64,000 nt of DNA from Streptococcus sp. oral taxon 056 str. F0418 (GCF_000220065.1 NZ_AFQU01000001.1:1694001-1758000); one strand, 5' to 3'. Numbered from the stretch's first letter, positions 28,789-38,576 are shown. Made by a program: numbers and translations. The notes: generated by a model not told the origin, from the sequence alone.

Positions 28789-29475
28789 ATGGTCGAGACT
28801 TATAATCAAAACTCCAATCCTAATATGCGCCGACCAGTAGTCAAGCAAGAAATAGTGGACTTTATGCGGCAACGTCTTCAGCCAGTTACAGGTGGTCTTA
28901 AGGCCTTAGAAGATTTTGCGAGATCTGAAAATGTGCCTGTGATTCCTCATGAGACAGTCGCTTACTTCCGTTTGCTACTCGAAAGCCTCCAACCAGAGAA
29001 AATTTTAGAAATTGGAACGGCCATTGGTTTTTCCGCTCTTTTGATGGCAGAGCATGCGCCTCAGGCTCAGATTACGACGATTGACCGTAATCCGGAGATG
29101 ATTGCACTGGCTAAGGCTAATTTTGCTAAGTACGATAGCAGACAGCAAATCACTTTGTTGGAAGGAGATGCAGTGGACCTGCTTGAGACATTAGAGGATT
29201 CCTATGATCTTGTCTTTATGGACTCTGCCAAGTCCAAGTATGTGGTCTTTTTACCTCAGGTCCTCAAACGTCTCAATCCTGGTGGCTTGGTGCTTATTGA
29301 TGATGTCTTTCAGGGGGGAGATGTAGCCAAACCGTTTGAGGAAATCAGGCGGGGGCAACGGGCTATCTACCGTGGTTTGCACAATCTATTCGATGAGACT
29401 TTGGATAACCCAGATTTGACAGCCAGTCTTCTTCCCTTAGGAGATGGCCTACTTATGATTAGAAAACGTAGTTAA
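28789..29475 (+). CDS. trmR: SAM-dependent O-methyltransferase (TrmR-like tRNA 5-hydroxyuridine methyltransferase)
   Basis: 228 residues, class I methyltransferase of the catechol O-methyltransferase type. SAM motif I is ILEIGTAIGFSALLMAEH (around 66-83). The acidic ITTIDRNPEM strand (about 95) binds the ribose, and YDLVFMDSAK / LVLIDDVFQGG are the metal-site regions. In Bacillus the TrmR protein of this family methylates 5-hydroxyuridine 34 in tRNA; this is the likely role. It starts one base after the pepF stop. No separate promoter is seen. Confidence 0.8.
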   Translation: MVETYNQNSNPNMRRPVVKQEIVDFMRQRLQPVTGGLKALEDFARSENVPVIPHETVAYFRLLLESLQPEKILEIGTAIGFSALLMAEHAPQAQITTIDRNPEMIALAKANFAKYDSRQQITLLEGDAVDLLETLEDSYDLVFMDSAKSKYVVFLPQVLKRLNPGGLVLIDDVFQGGDVAKPFEEIRRGQRAIYRGLHNLFDETLDNPDLTASLLPLGDGLLMIRKRS

Positions 29476-29669
29476 ACTGTAGATTTATAGGAATTTATCT
29501 AATTTTTAGGAAAATTTAAGCCATCAAATTTATTTTGTGGTACAATAGGAAAAGTGAGTAAATCAAGCTAGTTCATGCTCTTTAAGAAAAAAGCTAGCAA
29601 CTCAATAAACGATTTTAGACAAAAAGAAACTTTAGAGTCTAGATATTTTACAAAGGAGTTTTCATCACA

Positions 29670-30617
29670 ATGAAGAAAAAAATAATTATTGGAGCAGTGA
29701 CCCTTTTATCAGTAGCTGTGCTAGCCGCTTGTGGAAAATCAACAAATGGTAACACAGACATTATCACAATGAAAGGTGATACCATTACAGTTTCTGAATT
29801 CTATGAGAAAGTAAAAACAAATGCCTCAGCGCAACAAGTACTTTTGAATCTCACAATCAAAGAAGTTTTTGAAAAAGAGTACGGCAAAAAAGTATCGGAT
29901 AAAGAAGTCAGCGAAGCATTTGATAAGAGTGCAAAAACATATGGAGATAATTTTGCACGTGTCCTAGCTCAAGCAGGTATGACAGAAGAGACTTATCGTG
30001 AGCAAATCAGAACCAATAAATTAGTAGAATACGCTGTAAAAAAAGCTGCTGAAAAAGAGCTAACTGATGAAGCTTATAAAACTGCATATGATAACTATAC
30101 ACCAGAAGTAACAGCGCAAATTATCAAGCTTGATAGTGAAGATAAGGCCAAAGAAGTTTTAGAAAAGGCTCGAGCAGAAGGTGCTGATTTTGCACAGTTA
30201 GCTAAGGAAAATTCAACAGATAATGATACCAAAGAAAAAGGTGGCGAAATCAAGTTTGATTCTACAGCTACAAATGTTCCTGATGCTGTGAAAAAAGCAA
30301 CGTTTGGTCTTGAAGTAAATGGTATTTCAGATGTTGTGACTGTTCGTAGTGCTCAAGGTGCAACAAGTTACTACATTGTAAAATTAGTTGCGAAGTCAGA
30401 AAAATCATCAAAATGGCAAGATTACAAAGAAAAACTGAAACAAGCTATCTTGACTGAAAAACAAAACAATACAAGCTTTATCCAGAGCGTTGTAGCAAAA
30501 GAATTGCAAGCAGCTAACATTAAGGTAAAAGATGCTGCATTCCAAAATCTCTTCTCTCAATATATTCATACAGATGGCTCATCAACAAGTGAAAGTTCAT
30601 CTTCTAAGTCAAAATAA
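29670..30617 (+). CDS. prsA: Foldase lipoprotein PrsA (peptidyl-prolyl isomerase)
   Basis: 315 residues. A lipoprotein signal MKKKIIIGAVTLLSVAVLAAC places the lipidated Cys at residue 21. The parvulin-like PPIC domain is about 145-240 (AQIIKLDSEDKAKEVLEKAR, then FDSTATNVPDAVKKATFGL), flanked by SurA-like helical parts. A serine-rich tail ends the protein. Outside the membrane it helps exported proteins to fold. The promoter probably uses the TGG-TACAAT extended -10 at about 29538-29546. The stop is one base before the -35 of the T-box promoter. Confidence 0.93.
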   Translation: MKKKIIIGAVTLLSVAVLAACGKSTNGNTDIITMKGDTITVSEFYEKVKTNASAQQVLLNLTIKEVFEKEYGKKVSDKEVSEAFDKSAKTYGDNFARVLAQAGMTEETYREQIRTNKLVEYAVKKAAEKELTDEAYKTAYDNYTPEVTAQIIKLDSEDKAKEVLEKARAEGADFAQLAKENSTDNDTKEKGGEIKFDSTATNVPDAVKKATFGLEVNGISDVVTVRSAQGATSYYIVKLVAKSEKSSKWQDYKEKLKQAILTEKQNNTSFIQSVVAKELQAANIKVKDAAFQNLFSQYIHTDGSSTSESSSSKSK

Positions 30618-30618
30618 G

Positions 30619-30833
30619 TTGACGGCTAAGAGAGAAGCAGGTATAATAAAAAAGGTGAGAATTGATTTTTTCAAGTTCTTAGTTCAGAGAAATGGCGGTG
30701 CTGCGAGCCATCTGAGACGGAAAATCATGCTACTCATCTTAAAAACAGAATAAGAAATGAGAATGACAAGTTCATTGAATGAAGGTGGTACCGCGGTTTT
30801 TCGCCCTTCGTACAAGGAACTTGTCTTTTAAGT
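30619..30833 (+). promoter_or_regulatory. T-box riboswitch (alanine specifier) with its promoter
   Basis: Promoter TTGACG (30619-30624), 17 bp, TATAAT (30642-30647). Stem I starts at about 30652: AAGGTGAG pairs with CTCATCTT (30733-30740) and GATTTT with AAAATC (30721-30726), leaving an internal loop that displays GCT (30729-30731), an alanine codon. The apical GGCGGTGCTGCGAGCC region is the usual T-box distal loop. The T-box itself is GAAGGTGGTACCGCGG (30781-30796), in which TGGT pairs with a tRNA ending ACCA. The terminator GACAAGTTC (30765-30773) / GAACTTGTC (30817-30825) then TTTT competes with the antiterminator. Uncharged tRNA-Ala should turn on the two downstream genes. Confidence 0.92.
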
Positions 30834-30852
30834 TGATTTTGGAGGTCAAGAG

Positions 30853-31335
30853 ATGAAAACATATCTGGTCAAGCAAAAATTCCGCTTAGGCGGGGAGAGA
30901 TTTGATATCAAGGATGACCGAGGAAATGTGGATTATCAAGTGGAAGGCTCTTTTTTTCGGATTCCTAAGACCTTTAGCATTTATGATGCGCAAGGACAGG
31001 TTGTTAGTCAAATTACCAAATCGATTATGACTCTCTTGCCTCGTTTTGTGATCAAACTTCGGAGTGGTCATCACTTTTATATCCGTAAGAAACTGACTTT
31101 TTTCCGTGATAAGTATGAGTTTGATCAACTGGGCTTGCGAGTAGAAGGGAATATATGGGATTTAAACTTCCGTTTGTTGGATGAACAAGACCAAACGGTT
31201 GCTGAAATTACCAAGGAAATTTTTCATCTAACTTCCACTTATCAGGTAACTGTATATGATGAAGCCTATGTAGACCTTGTCATTTCCCTCTGTGTCGCCA
31301 TTGACTATGTAGAAATGCTGGAAAGCTCATCATAG
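30853..31335 (+). CDS. LURP-one-related (YxjI-like) protein
   Basis: 160 residues, mostly beta-strands, with the twelve-stranded Tubby-like barrel pattern of LURP-one-related proteins ([20 protein letters not shown], then [19 protein letters not shown], then [11 protein letters not shown]). The function of bacterial members is unknown; membrane or phospholipid association is suspected. It lies between the T-box leader and alaS, so alanine shortage should raise it together with the synthetase. Start ATG follows TTGGAGGTCAAGAG. Confidence 0.8.
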   Translation: MKTYLVKQKFRLGGERFDIKDDRGNVDYQVEGSFFRIPKTFSIYDAQGQVVSQITKSIMTLLPRFVIKLRSGHHFYIRKKLTFFRDKYEFDQLGLRVEGNIWDLNFRLLDEQDQTVAEITKEIFHLTSTYQVTVYDEAYVDLVISLCVAIDYVEMLESSS

Positions 31336-31381
31336 GAACAATATTGAAAAGATTTTAAAAAAGAATGAAGGAGAAAAACAT

Positions 31382-34000
31382 ATGAAACAATTATCTAGCA
31401 CTCAAATTCGCCAAATGTGGCTTGATTTCTGGGCAAGTAAAGGCCACTCTGTAGAACCATCGGTCAGCTTGGTTCCTGTAAATGACCCTACTCTTTTATG
31501 GATTAACTCTGGGGTAGCCACTCTTAAAAAATACTTTGACGGCACCATTATCCCCGAAAATCCACGGATTACTAATGCACAAAAAGCCATTCGTACTAAC
31601 GACATCGAAAATGTCGGGAAAACAGCTCGTCACCATACCATGTTTGAAATGCTGGGGAATTTCTCTATCGGGGATTACTTCCGTGATGAAGCCATCACTT
31701 GGGCTTATGAGCTTTTGACTAGCCCTGAGTGGTTTGACTTCCCGAAAGATAAACTTTACATGACTTACTATCCAGACGATAAAGATTCTTACAACCGTTG
31801 GATTGAAGTAGGAGTGGATCCAAGTCACTTGATTCCAATCGAGGACAACTTCTGGGAAATCGGTGCGGGACCTTCAGGACCTGATACTGAGATCTTCTTT
31901 GACCGTGGAGAAGCTTTTGACCCAGAAAATATTGGAATCCGTCTTCTTGCAGAAGATATTGAAAACGACCGTTACATCGAAATTTGGAACATCGTCTTGT
32001 CTCAATTTAACGCTGACCCTGCTGTTCCTCGTAGCGAGTACAAGGAATTGCCTCACAAGAACATTGATACGGGCGCTGGTTTGGAGCGTTTGGTGGCAGT
32101 TATCCAAGGGGCTAAGACAAATTTTGAAACAGACCTCTTCATGCCAATCATTCGAGAAGTTGAGAAATTGTCTGGTAAAGTCTACGATCAAGATGGCGAC
32201 AATATGAGCTTTAAGGTCATCGCTGACCATATTCGTTCGCTTTCCTTTGCTATTGGTGATGGCGCTCTTCCTGGAAATGAAGGTCGTGGTTATGTCCTTC
32301 GTCGTCTTCTCCGTCGTGCTTCTATGCACGGTCAAAAATTGGGCATCAACGAGCCTTTCCTTTACAAACTGGTTCCAACTGTTGGAAAAATCATGGAAAG
32401 CTACTACCCAGAAGTGCTTGAGAAACGCGACTTTATCGAAAAAATCGTCAAGAGCGAAGAAGAGTCATTTGCCCGTACCCTCCACTCAGGTCAACACTTT
32501 GCCCAAGGCAACGTAGCTGATTTGAAAGAAAAAGGCCAATCTGTCATCGCTGGTTCAGATGTCTTCAAACTCTATGATACATATGGATTCCCAGTGGAAT
32601 TGACAGAAGAAATCGCTGAAGAGGCAGGTATGACGGTTGACCGTGAAGGTTTTGAAGCAGCCATGAAAGAGCAGCAAGAACGTGCGCGTGCATCAGTTGT
32701 CAAAGGTGGCTCAATGGGCATGCAAAATGAAACCCTTCAAAATATCACGGTGGAAAGTCGCTTTAACTACAATGCGAGTCAATTGACTTCTAAATTGGTC
32801 GCTATCGTTTCTGAAAATGCTGAAGTAGCAGCTGTATCTGAAGGAACTGCCTCTCTCATCTTTGCTGAAACCCCTTTCTACGCTGAAATGGGTGGACAGG
32901 TAGCAGACCATGGACAAATCTTGGATGCTGCAGGAAATGTTGTGGCTAAGGTGACAGATGTACAGAAAGCACCAAACGGACAACCATTGCACACAGTTGA
33001 GCTTCTTTCTCCACTTGCTTTGAACCAAGAGTACACATTGGCGATCGATACCAATCGTCGTCATCGAGTCATGAAAAACCACACAGCAACTCACTTGCTC
33101 CATGCGGCTCTTCACAATATCCTTGGAAGCCATGCAACCCAAGCAGGATCTCTTAATGAAGTCGAATTCCTTCGCTTTGATTTTACGCACTTCCAAGCCG
33201 TAACTCCTGAAGAATTGCGTGCTATTGAACAGCAAGTCAATGAGAAAATCTGGGAAGCTATCGCAGTGGAAACTGTTGAAACTGATATCGAGACTGCTAA
33301 AGGAATGGGAGCCATGGCCCTCTTTGGTGAGAAATACGGTAAGGAAGTCCGTGTCGTGACGATCGGCGACTACTCTATTGAGCTTTGTGGTGGTACACAC
33401 GTAGGCAACACTTCTGAGATAGGTCTCTTCAAGATTGTCAAAGAAGAGGGGATTGGTTCAGGTACTCGCCGTATCTTAGCGGTAACTGGTAAGGAAGCCT
33501 TTGAAGCCTACCGTGAGCAAGAAGACGCTCTGAAAGCAGTAGCAGCTACTTTGAAAGCACCTCAACTCAAGGAAGTACCTCACAAAGTTGAAGGTCTTCA
33601 AGAGCAACTCCGTCAACTTCAAAAAGAAAATGCAGAATTGAAAGAAAAAGCTGCTGCAGCTGCTGCAGGTGATCTCTTCAAGGACGTTAAAGAAGCAAAC
33701 GGACACCGTTACATTGCAAGCCAAGTTTCTGTATCAGACGCAGGAGCTCTTCGTACCTTTGCGGATAACTGGAAACAAAAAGACTACTCTGACTTGCTTG
33801 TCCTAGTCGCAGCCATTGGTGACAAAGTCAATGTCCTCGTAGCCAGCAAGACGAAAGACCTCCATGCAGGCAACCTTGTCAAAGAATTAGCTCCAATCGT
33901 TGATGGACGTGGCGGTGGGAAACCGGATATGGCCATGGCAGGAGGAAGCAATCAAGCAAACATCCAAGAATTGTTGGATGCAGTTGCTGGAAAATTGTAG
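31382..34000 (+). CDS. alaS: Alanyl-tRNA synthetase
   Basis: 872 residues. Class II catalytic core (1-about 240: motif 2 near [27 protein letters not shown] and motif 3 near GAGLERL). Editing-site metal ligands are in [12 protein letters not shown] (around 562) and CGGTHV (around 661), then a coiled coil (about 725-755) and the C-Ala domain ending [16 protein letters not shown]. It charges tRNA-Ala and edits Ser/Gly errors. It follows the LURP gene by 46 bases with AAGGAGAAAAAC and is expected to be under the T-box. An IS-end hairpin lies 30 bases after the stop. Confidence 0.97.
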   Translation: MKQLSSTQIRQMWLDFWASKGHSVEPSVSLVPVNDPTLLWINSGVATLKKYFDGTIIPENPRITNAQKAIRTNDIENVGKTARHHTMFEMLGNFSIGDYFRDEAITWAYELLTSPEWFDFPKDKLYMTYYPDDKDSYNRWIEVGVDPSHLIPIEDNFWEIGAGPSGPDTEIFFDRGEAFDPENIGIRLLAEDIENDRYIEIWNIVLSQFNADPAVPRSEYKELPHKNIDTGAGLERLVAVIQGAKTNFETDLFMPIIREVEKLSGKVYDQDGDNMSFKVIADHIRSLSFAIGDGALPGNEGRGYVLRRLLRRASMHGQKLGINEPFLYKLVPTVGKIMESYYPEVLEKRDFIEKIVKSEEESFARTLHSGQHFAQGNVADLKEKGQSVIAGSDVFKLYDTYGFPVELTEEIAEEAGMTVDREGFEAAMKEQQERARASVVKGGSMGMQNETLQNITVESRFNYNASQLTSKLVAIVSENAEVAAVSEGTASLIFAETPFYAEMGGQVADHGQILDAAGNVVAKVTDVQKAPNGQPLHTVELLSPLALNQEYTLAIDTNRRHRVMKNHTATHLLHAALHNILGSHATQAGSLNEVEFLRFDFTHFQAVTPEELRAIEQQVNEKIWEAIAVETVETDIETAKGMGAMALFGEKYGKEVRVVTIGDYSIELCGGTHVGNTSEIGLFKIVKEEGIGSGTRRILAVTGKEAFEAYREQEDALKAVAATLKAPQLKEVPHKVEGLQEQLRQLQKENAELKEKAAAAAAGDLFKDVKEANGHRYIASQVSVSDAGALRTFADNWKQKDYSDLLVLVAAIGDKVNVLVASKTKDLHAGNLVKELAPIVDGRGGGKPDMAMAGGSNQANIQELLDAVAGKL

Positions 34001-34029
34001 AATATTTTTAAGATCAGGACTGAACGGCA

Positions 34030-34066
34030 CCCCAAAAGTTAGATTTTTCTGTCTAACTTTTTGGGG
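34030..34066 (+). terminator. IS-end-derived hairpin after alaS
   Basis: CCCCAAAAGTTAGA (34030-34043) pairs with TCTAACTTTTTGGGG (34052-34066, one bulged T), loop of eight. TCTAACTTTTTGGGGTCAG and the following TACA are exactly the outer end of the IS3-type remnant at 25180 in reverse. No transposase is present here. It is probably a solo IS end now serving as alaS terminator. U-run is within the stem, and TTTTTATTTTTAAT lies 18 bases further on. Confidence 0.6.
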
Positions 34067-34201
34067 TCAGTACAATCCTGGTCTTTTTATTTTTAATAGG
34101 ATTGAAAGGTGTGGCAAATATCTATGCTTTTTTGACCAGTATAATTGTCAAAAGGAAGGAGATTTGCTACAATGATTTTTAACGACAATGGAGGGCGATT
34201 T

Positions 34202-34522
34202 ATGAATATATTCTTATGGTTCTTATTTCCCCTGGCTTTTGTGCTGTGGATTGAATCTTTTAGTAAACAAAAGCGAATGCGAAGGCGAATAAAAACTTTG
34301 GAAAAAAATAGAAAAGGAGAGAAGAAAATGTCACGTTTTTTAAAAGAGATGATTGGAAAGAAACCGACGATTAAGGGGGAATTAAGTGAAATAACAGACT
34401 GGTTTGTGATGGATGTGGATGAAGACTGGGTTAAGCTTAGCAAGACAAATAAAAAAGGTCAGAAAGAAACAAAACTTATGCGTATTGAAGACATTCGGTC
34501 TGTTGAATTGCTGGAGGACTGA
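34202..34522 (+). CDS. Hypothetical membrane-anchored protein (106 residues)
   Basis: Starts at ATG 34202, 6 bases after GGAGGG; an in-frame ATG at 34172 also has a usable AAGGAGA, so the protein may be ten residues longer. N-terminal membrane helix NIFLWFLFPLAFVLWI, a strongly basic stretch KQKRMRRRIKTLEKNRKGEKK, then a C-terminal SH3-like small domain (EITDWFVMDVDEDWVKLSK, then IEDIRSVELLED). No family named with confidence. It stands alone between alaS and the nrd genes. Confidence 0.65.
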   Translation: MNIFLWFLFPLAFVLWIESFSKQKRMRRRIKTLEKNRKGEKKMSRFLKEMIGKKPTIKGELSEITDWFVMDVDEDWVKLSKTNKKGQKETKLMRIEDIRSVELLED

Positions 34523-34549
34523 ATAGAAAGAATTGAGTAATATGAAAAA

Positions 34550-34684
34550 ATGGTTTTATTTATTCTATTAACACTAATCTCTGTAGCTATCTTCTATTAC
34601 ACTGATATACTTCTTAAGCGAGGATTTGTTTGGTAGATGCTAGGACCATTTTTGGTTTATCTAAGTTTTGGTATTGTCTAAAAA
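34550..34684 (+). pseudogene. Possible remnant of a small membrane-protein gene
   Basis: MVLFILLTLISVAIFYYTDI and LLKRGFVW is followed by TAG, then, in the same frame, MLGPFLVYLSFGIV and a stop. With the TAG read through it would be a two-helix protein of about 44 residues. The better-placed ATG (34542) is in another frame and stops after nine codons. This suggests a decayed small gene downstream of the 34202 gene. The rest of 34685-34830 shows nothing recognisable. Confidence 0.3.
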
Positions 34685-34831
34685 AAGAATATTTTTAAAG
34701 TGATATTTGATAATACTCAGAACAAGCATTCTCGCTAGATATGACTGAGCCATGCAAGACTAAATCATAATATTTTAAAGACTGGAAATTATTAAAGAGA
34801 ACAGTCTATTTTGGATCATCTCAATAATAAA

Positions 34832-34873
34832 AACTCCTCAGAATGCTTGCTCACATGAGTATTCTGAGGAGTT
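34832..34873. terminator. Strong bidirectional terminator downstream of nrdF
   Basis: AACTCCTCAGAAT (34832-34844) pairs perfectly with ATTCTGAGGAGTT (34861-34873) across a 16-base loop. T-rich on the far side in both directions (TTTTTT from 34875; TTTTTATTATT on the minus strand). Confidence 0.9.
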
Positions 34874-34894
34874 GTTTTTTATAAAGCTAATAGA

Positions 34895-35854
34895 TTATAA
34901 TCCATAATTATAATCGTCATCTTGCATGGCTTCAACTTCACCGAGGAGATAGCCGTTGCCGACTTGAGAGAAGAAGTCGTGGTTAGAAGTACCGGTAGAG
35001 ATACCGTTCATAACGATAGGGTTTACATCATCAGCTGTATCTGGGAAAAGCGGATCTTGTCCCAAGTTCATTAAGGCTTTATTGGCATTATAACGTAGGA
35101 ACGTTTTGACTTCCTCGGTCCAGCCAACACCATCGTAGAGCGTTTCTGTATATCCTTCTTCATTTTCGTAGAGTTTGTACAACAAGTCATACATCCATTC
35201 ACGGAAAGTATCTTGTTCTGCTTCAGGAAGCTCATTAAAGCCAAGTTGGAATTTGTAGCCAATATAGGTTCCGTGGACAGACTCGTCACGAATAATCAAC
35301 TTGATAATTTCTGCGACGTTAGCCAGTTTATTGTTACCTAGATAGTAGAGAGGCGTAAAGAAACCAGAGTAGAAAAGGAAGGTTTCTAAAAATACACTGG
35401 CTACTTTCTTCTCAAGAGGAGTACCGTTCAGATAGATCTCATTGATGATTTCGGCTTTTCTCTGCAAATAAGGATTGGTATTTGTCCATTCAAAGATTTC
35501 ATCAATTTCTGATTTGGTGTTGAGTGTAGAAAAGATAGAAGAATAAGATTTGGCGTGAACGGATTCCATAAATTGGATGTTATTGAAAACAGCTTCTTCA
35601 TGAGCTGTGCGGACATCCTTACGTAGAGCGTCCACACCAGACTCAGACTGGAGGGTATCTAGCAAGGTCAGGCCTCCGAAGACTTTACCGACTAGATCTT
35701 TTTCTTTATTCGATAGCTTTCTCCAGTCGTCCAAATCATTAGACAGGGGAATTCGGGTATCCAGCCAGAATTGTTCTGTCAATTTTTCCCAAGTTGATTT
35801 ATCGATAACATCTTCGATAGCGTTCCAGTTAATGGCTTTGTAGTATGTTTCCAT
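34895..35854 (-). CDS. nrdF: Class Ib ribonucleotide reductase small subunit (NrdF)
   Basis: 319 residues, normal for NrdF. It holds the dimetal-tyrosyl radical cofactor. Ligand motifs are visible as EEAVFNNIQFMESVHAKSYS (Glu and EXXH) and IIRDESVHGTYIGYKFQ (second EXXH). The C-terminal tail DDYNYGL, with its terminal Tyr, is the part that docks on NrdE and carries the radical. It is 166 bases downstream of nrdE, with a hairpin and an inverted repeat between. NrdI, needed to load manganese, is not encoded in this window. Confidence 0.95.
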   Translation of the reverse strand: METYYKAINWNAIEDVIDKSTWEKLTEQFWLDTRIPLSNDLDDWRKLSNKEKDLVGKVFGGLTLLDTLQSESGVDALRKDVRTAHEEAVFNNIQFMESVHAKSYSSIFSTLNTKSEIDEIFEWTNTNPYLQRKAEIINEIYLNGTPLEKKVASVFLETFLFYSGFFTPLYYLGNNKLANVAEIIKLIIRDESVHGTYIGYKFQLGFNELPEAEQDTFREWMYDLLYKLYENEEGYTETLYDGVGWTEEVKTFLRYNANKALMNLGQDPLFPDTADDVNPIVMNGISTGTSNHDFFSQVGNGYLLGEVEAMQDDDYNYGL

Positions 35855-35880
35855 TTGAAATCTCTTTCTGTAGTTGTGAT

Positions 35881-35953
35881 GTGATAAAGAATCATTATTA
35901 TTTTATCACAATTTTATAAGGGGATCGAACAAAAAGTCGGCGAACCGACTTTT
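35881..35953 (-). promoter_or_regulatory. nrdE-nrdF spacer: terminator-like hairpin and inverted repeat
   Basis: AAAAGTCGG-CGAA-CCGACTTTT (35932-35953) is a perfect 9-bp hairpin; in the minus direction it is followed by T-rich sequence (TTTTTG), so it looks like a terminator or attenuator after nrdE. Nearer to nrdF, GTGATAAA-N13-TTTATCAC (35881-35909) is a perfect 8-bp inverted repeat, with a TAAAAT -10-like box on the minus strand inside it. A separate, regulated nrdF promoter is possible. Confidence 0.5.
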
Positions 35954-36020
35954 GAGTTGTTAGCTGATGATGGTAATCAAGTCAGTAAGTAAAAACGAGA
36001 TGACTGTTTCCTACCAACAA

Positions 36021-38180
36021 TTAGATCACACAGCTTTCACACTGGTTGGCACCTACTTCGCCACCATCATCGGTGAAGGTACGGACGTAGTAGATGGATT
36101 TGATTCCCTTGTTGAAGGCGTAGTTACGCAGGATAGAAAGGTCACGGGTTGTTTGCTTGCTTTCTTTTTTCCACTCGTAGAGACCTTTAGGAATGTCACT
36201 GCGCATAAAGAGGGTCAGAGAAAGACCTTGGTCCACATGCTCAGTTGCGGCTGCATAGACATCAATCACCTTTCGCATGTCCATGTCATAAGCGCTGGTG
36301 TAGTAAGGGATAGTCTCAGTTGACAGACCAGCAGCAGGATAGTAGATCTTACCGATTTTCTTTTCCTGACGTTCCTCGATCCGTTGAGTGATTGGGTGGA
36401 TTGAAGCAGAAACATCATTGATGTAGCTAATAGACCCATTTGGTGCAACGGCTAGGCGGTTTTGGTGGTAGAGACCATCAGCCTTGACTTTGTCGCATAA
36501 CTCTGCCCAATCCTCTGCAGATGGGATAAAGATGCCTGCGAAGAGATCTTTGACACGCTCAGACTTAGGTACAAACTCACCTGTCAGATATTTGTCAAAG
36601 TAAGTACCGTTAGCATAGTCAGATTTTTCAAAGTTATGGAAGGTCACACCACGCTCACGAGCGATATTGTTAGACTCAACTAGAGTCCAGTAGTTCATGA
36701 GCATAAAGTAGATGCTAGTGAACTCAACAGCTTCTGCTGAACCATATTCAATCAACTGCTGAGCTAAGTAGCTGTGTAGCCCCATAGCGCCTAAACCAAA
36801 AGTATGAGCCAGGCTATTTCCGTGATCGATAGAAGGAACAGCTGTAATGTGTGAACTATCAGTGACAAAAGTAAGGGCGCGTGTCATAGTTCGGATGGAT
36901 TTTCCAAAGTCAGGAGAAGTCATCATGTTGACAACGTTGGTAGAACCCAAGTTACATGAGACATCTGTTCCCAAGTGGAGATACTCTTGTGCATCATTCA
37001 AGAGACTAGGTTCTTGCACTTGCAGGATTTCAGAGCAAAGGTTGCTCATGATAATTTTACCGTCAATTGGATTTGAACGATTAGCTGTATCAATGTTTAC
37101 GACATAAGGATAGCCGGATTCTTGTTGGAGTTTGGAGATTTCTGTTTCCAAATCACGTGCTTTAATCTTCGTTTTGGTGATCTTAGGATTTGCTACTAGT
37201 TCATCATATTTTTCAGTGATGTCAAGGTAGGCAAATGGTACGCCGTACTCACGTTCAACAGAATAGGGACTGAAGAGGTACATTTCTTCGTTTTTACGAG
37301 CTAATTCGTAGAATTTATCTGGAATGACGACACCAAGCGAGAGAGTTTTAACCCGAACTTTTTCATCCGCATTTTCTTTCTTAGTAGAAAGGAAAGCGAT
37401 AATATCTGGGTGGAAGACATTGAGGTAAACAACCCCAGCTCCCTGACGTTGGCCCAGCTGGTTAGAGTAGGAGAAACTATCTTCAAACAGTTTCATAACA
37501 GGAACAACCCCAGATGCAGCTCCTTCATAGCCTTTGATAGGCGCTCCAGCTTCCCGTAGATTGCTAAGGGAAATACCGACCCCGCCACCGATACGAGAGA
37601 GTTGCAAGGCAGAGTTGATGGAGCGACCGATTGAGTTCATGTCATCTGTTACTTGGATGAGGAAACAAGAAACCAATTCACCACGACGAGCACGGCCAGC
37701 ATTGAGGAAGCTTGGCGTAGCCGGTTGATAGCGCTGGTGGATGATTTCATTGGCAATATCCTTGGCAATAGCTTCGTCTCCATTCGCGAAATAGAGGGCG
37801 TTGAAGAGAACACGCTCTTCCATTCCTTCTAGATAGTATTCTCCATCATTTGTTTTTAGAGCATATTGGTTGTAGAACTTGTAGGCTGCCATGAAAGATT
37901 TGAATTTAAAATCTTGTGCATGGATAAAAGCTGCTAATTCTTCAATATATTCGGGAGAATAGAGCTCGATAAATTCTTTTTCTAAATAATTTTCTTCAAT
38001 TAAGTACTGGATTTTTTCAGTAATAGAGGCAAACTGTTTGGTATTTGGTTCAACATTTTCTTTGAAGAAAGCTTTTAAGGCTTCTTGGTCTTTGTGAAGC
38101 ATGATTTGACCATTGACAGGACGGTTAATTTCATTGTTCAGACGGAAGTAAGTAACATCTTCTAAGTGTTTTAAACCCAT
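36021..38180 (-). CDS. nrdE: Class Ib ribonucleotide reductase large subunit (NrdE)
   Basis: 719 residues. Contains the active-site region RRGELVSCFL (redox Cys), NLCSEI (around 375, radical Cys between Asn and Glu), the barrel strands, and the C-terminal CESCVI tail whose cysteines are re-reduced by NrdH. It reduces ribonucleoside diphosphates to deoxy forms. It lies 142 bases downstream of nrdH and before nrdF on the same strand. There is no ATP-cone, as usual for class Ib. Confidence 0.95.
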   Translation of the reverse strand: MGLKHLEDVTYFRLNNEINRPVNGQIMLHKDQEALKAFFKENVEPNTKQFASITEKIQYLIEENYLEKEFIELYSPEYIEELAAFIHAQDFKFKSFMAAYKFYNQYALKTNDGEYYLEGMEERVLFNALYFANGDEAIAKDIANEIIHQRYQPATPSFLNAGRARRGELVSCFLIQVTDDMNSIGRSINSALQLSRIGGGVGISLSNLREAGAPIKGYEGAASGVVPVMKLFEDSFSYSNQLGQRQGAGVVYLNVFHPDIIAFLSTKKENADEKVRVKTLSLGVVIPDKFYELARKNEEMYLFSPYSVEREYGVPFAYLDITEKYDELVANPKITKTKIKARDLETEISKLQQESGYPYVVNIDTANRSNPIDGKIIMSNLCSEILQVQEPSLLNDAQEYLHLGTDVSCNLGSTNVVNMMTSPDFGKSIRTMTRALTFVTDSSHITAVPSIDHGNSLAHTFGLGAMGLHSYLAQQLIEYGSAEAVEFTSIYFMLMNYWTLVESNNIARERGVTFHNFEKSDYANGTYFDKYLTGEFVPKSERVKDLFAGIFIPSAEDWAELCDKVKADGLYHQNRLAVAPNGSISYINDVSASIHPITQRIEERQEKKIGKIYYPAAGLSTETIPYYTSAYDMDMRKVIDVYAAATEHVDQGLSLTLFMRSDIPKGLYEWKKESKQTTRDLSILRNYAFNKGIKSIYYVRTFTDDGGEVGANQCESCVI

Positions 38181-38322
38181 AATTGATTCCTTTTTCTAAT
38201 TCTTTTGTACAAAAGAAAGTGCTCCTATAGATTCATAGAAGCTCCTTTGTTTTCCATAAACTACTCAATAAATTGTTTTTTGCTACGAAAGTATCGCAGA
38301 AAAACAAGTCACTGTGCCATTT

Positions 38323-38541
38323 TTATGAAAGTTGTTTTAATTTGCTTGGTTGGAAGCCAGAGAAAGCTTCGGTTGCAGTTTGCACTACTGGTGCAGCATT
38401 AAAACCCAGTTTTTTTACCTGCTCAATATATTCTGGCTGTTCATCAAGATTGATTTCTTGGTATTTCACATTGTTTGTATCCAAGAAACGTTTGGTCATT
38501 TTGCATTGAACACAATTATTTTTTGAGTAAATCGTTACCAT
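38323..38541 (-). CDS. nrdH: NrdH-redoxin
   Basis: 72-residue glutaredoxin-like protein with CVQC (10-13) and the thioredoxin-like AAPVVQTATEAFSGFQPSKL end, which distinguishes NrdH from glutaredoxin. It supplies electrons to NrdE. It is the first gene of nrdHEF: a consensus promoter at 38605-38577 and two NrdR boxes stand upstream, and AGGAG precedes the ATG (GGAGTTCCCTTGT). Confidence 0.94.
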   Translation of the reverse strand: MVTIYSKNNCVQCKMTKRFLDTNNVKYQEINLDEQPEYIEQVKKLGFNAAPVVQTATEAFSGFQPSKLKQLS

Positions 38542-38576
38542 ACAAGGGAACTCCTATTATTTTTTAATACTTACTA

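Noticed and set aside
30532..30753. A 73-codon plus-strand frame across the end of prsA and the T-box leader
   Set aside because: It overlaps prsA in another frame and runs through conserved T-box structure; not a plausible gene.
32711..33400. A 229-codon frame antisense to alaS
   Set aside because: It is a shadow of the strongly supported alaS frame, Cys- and Ser-rich as expected from antisense reading, with no start signals.
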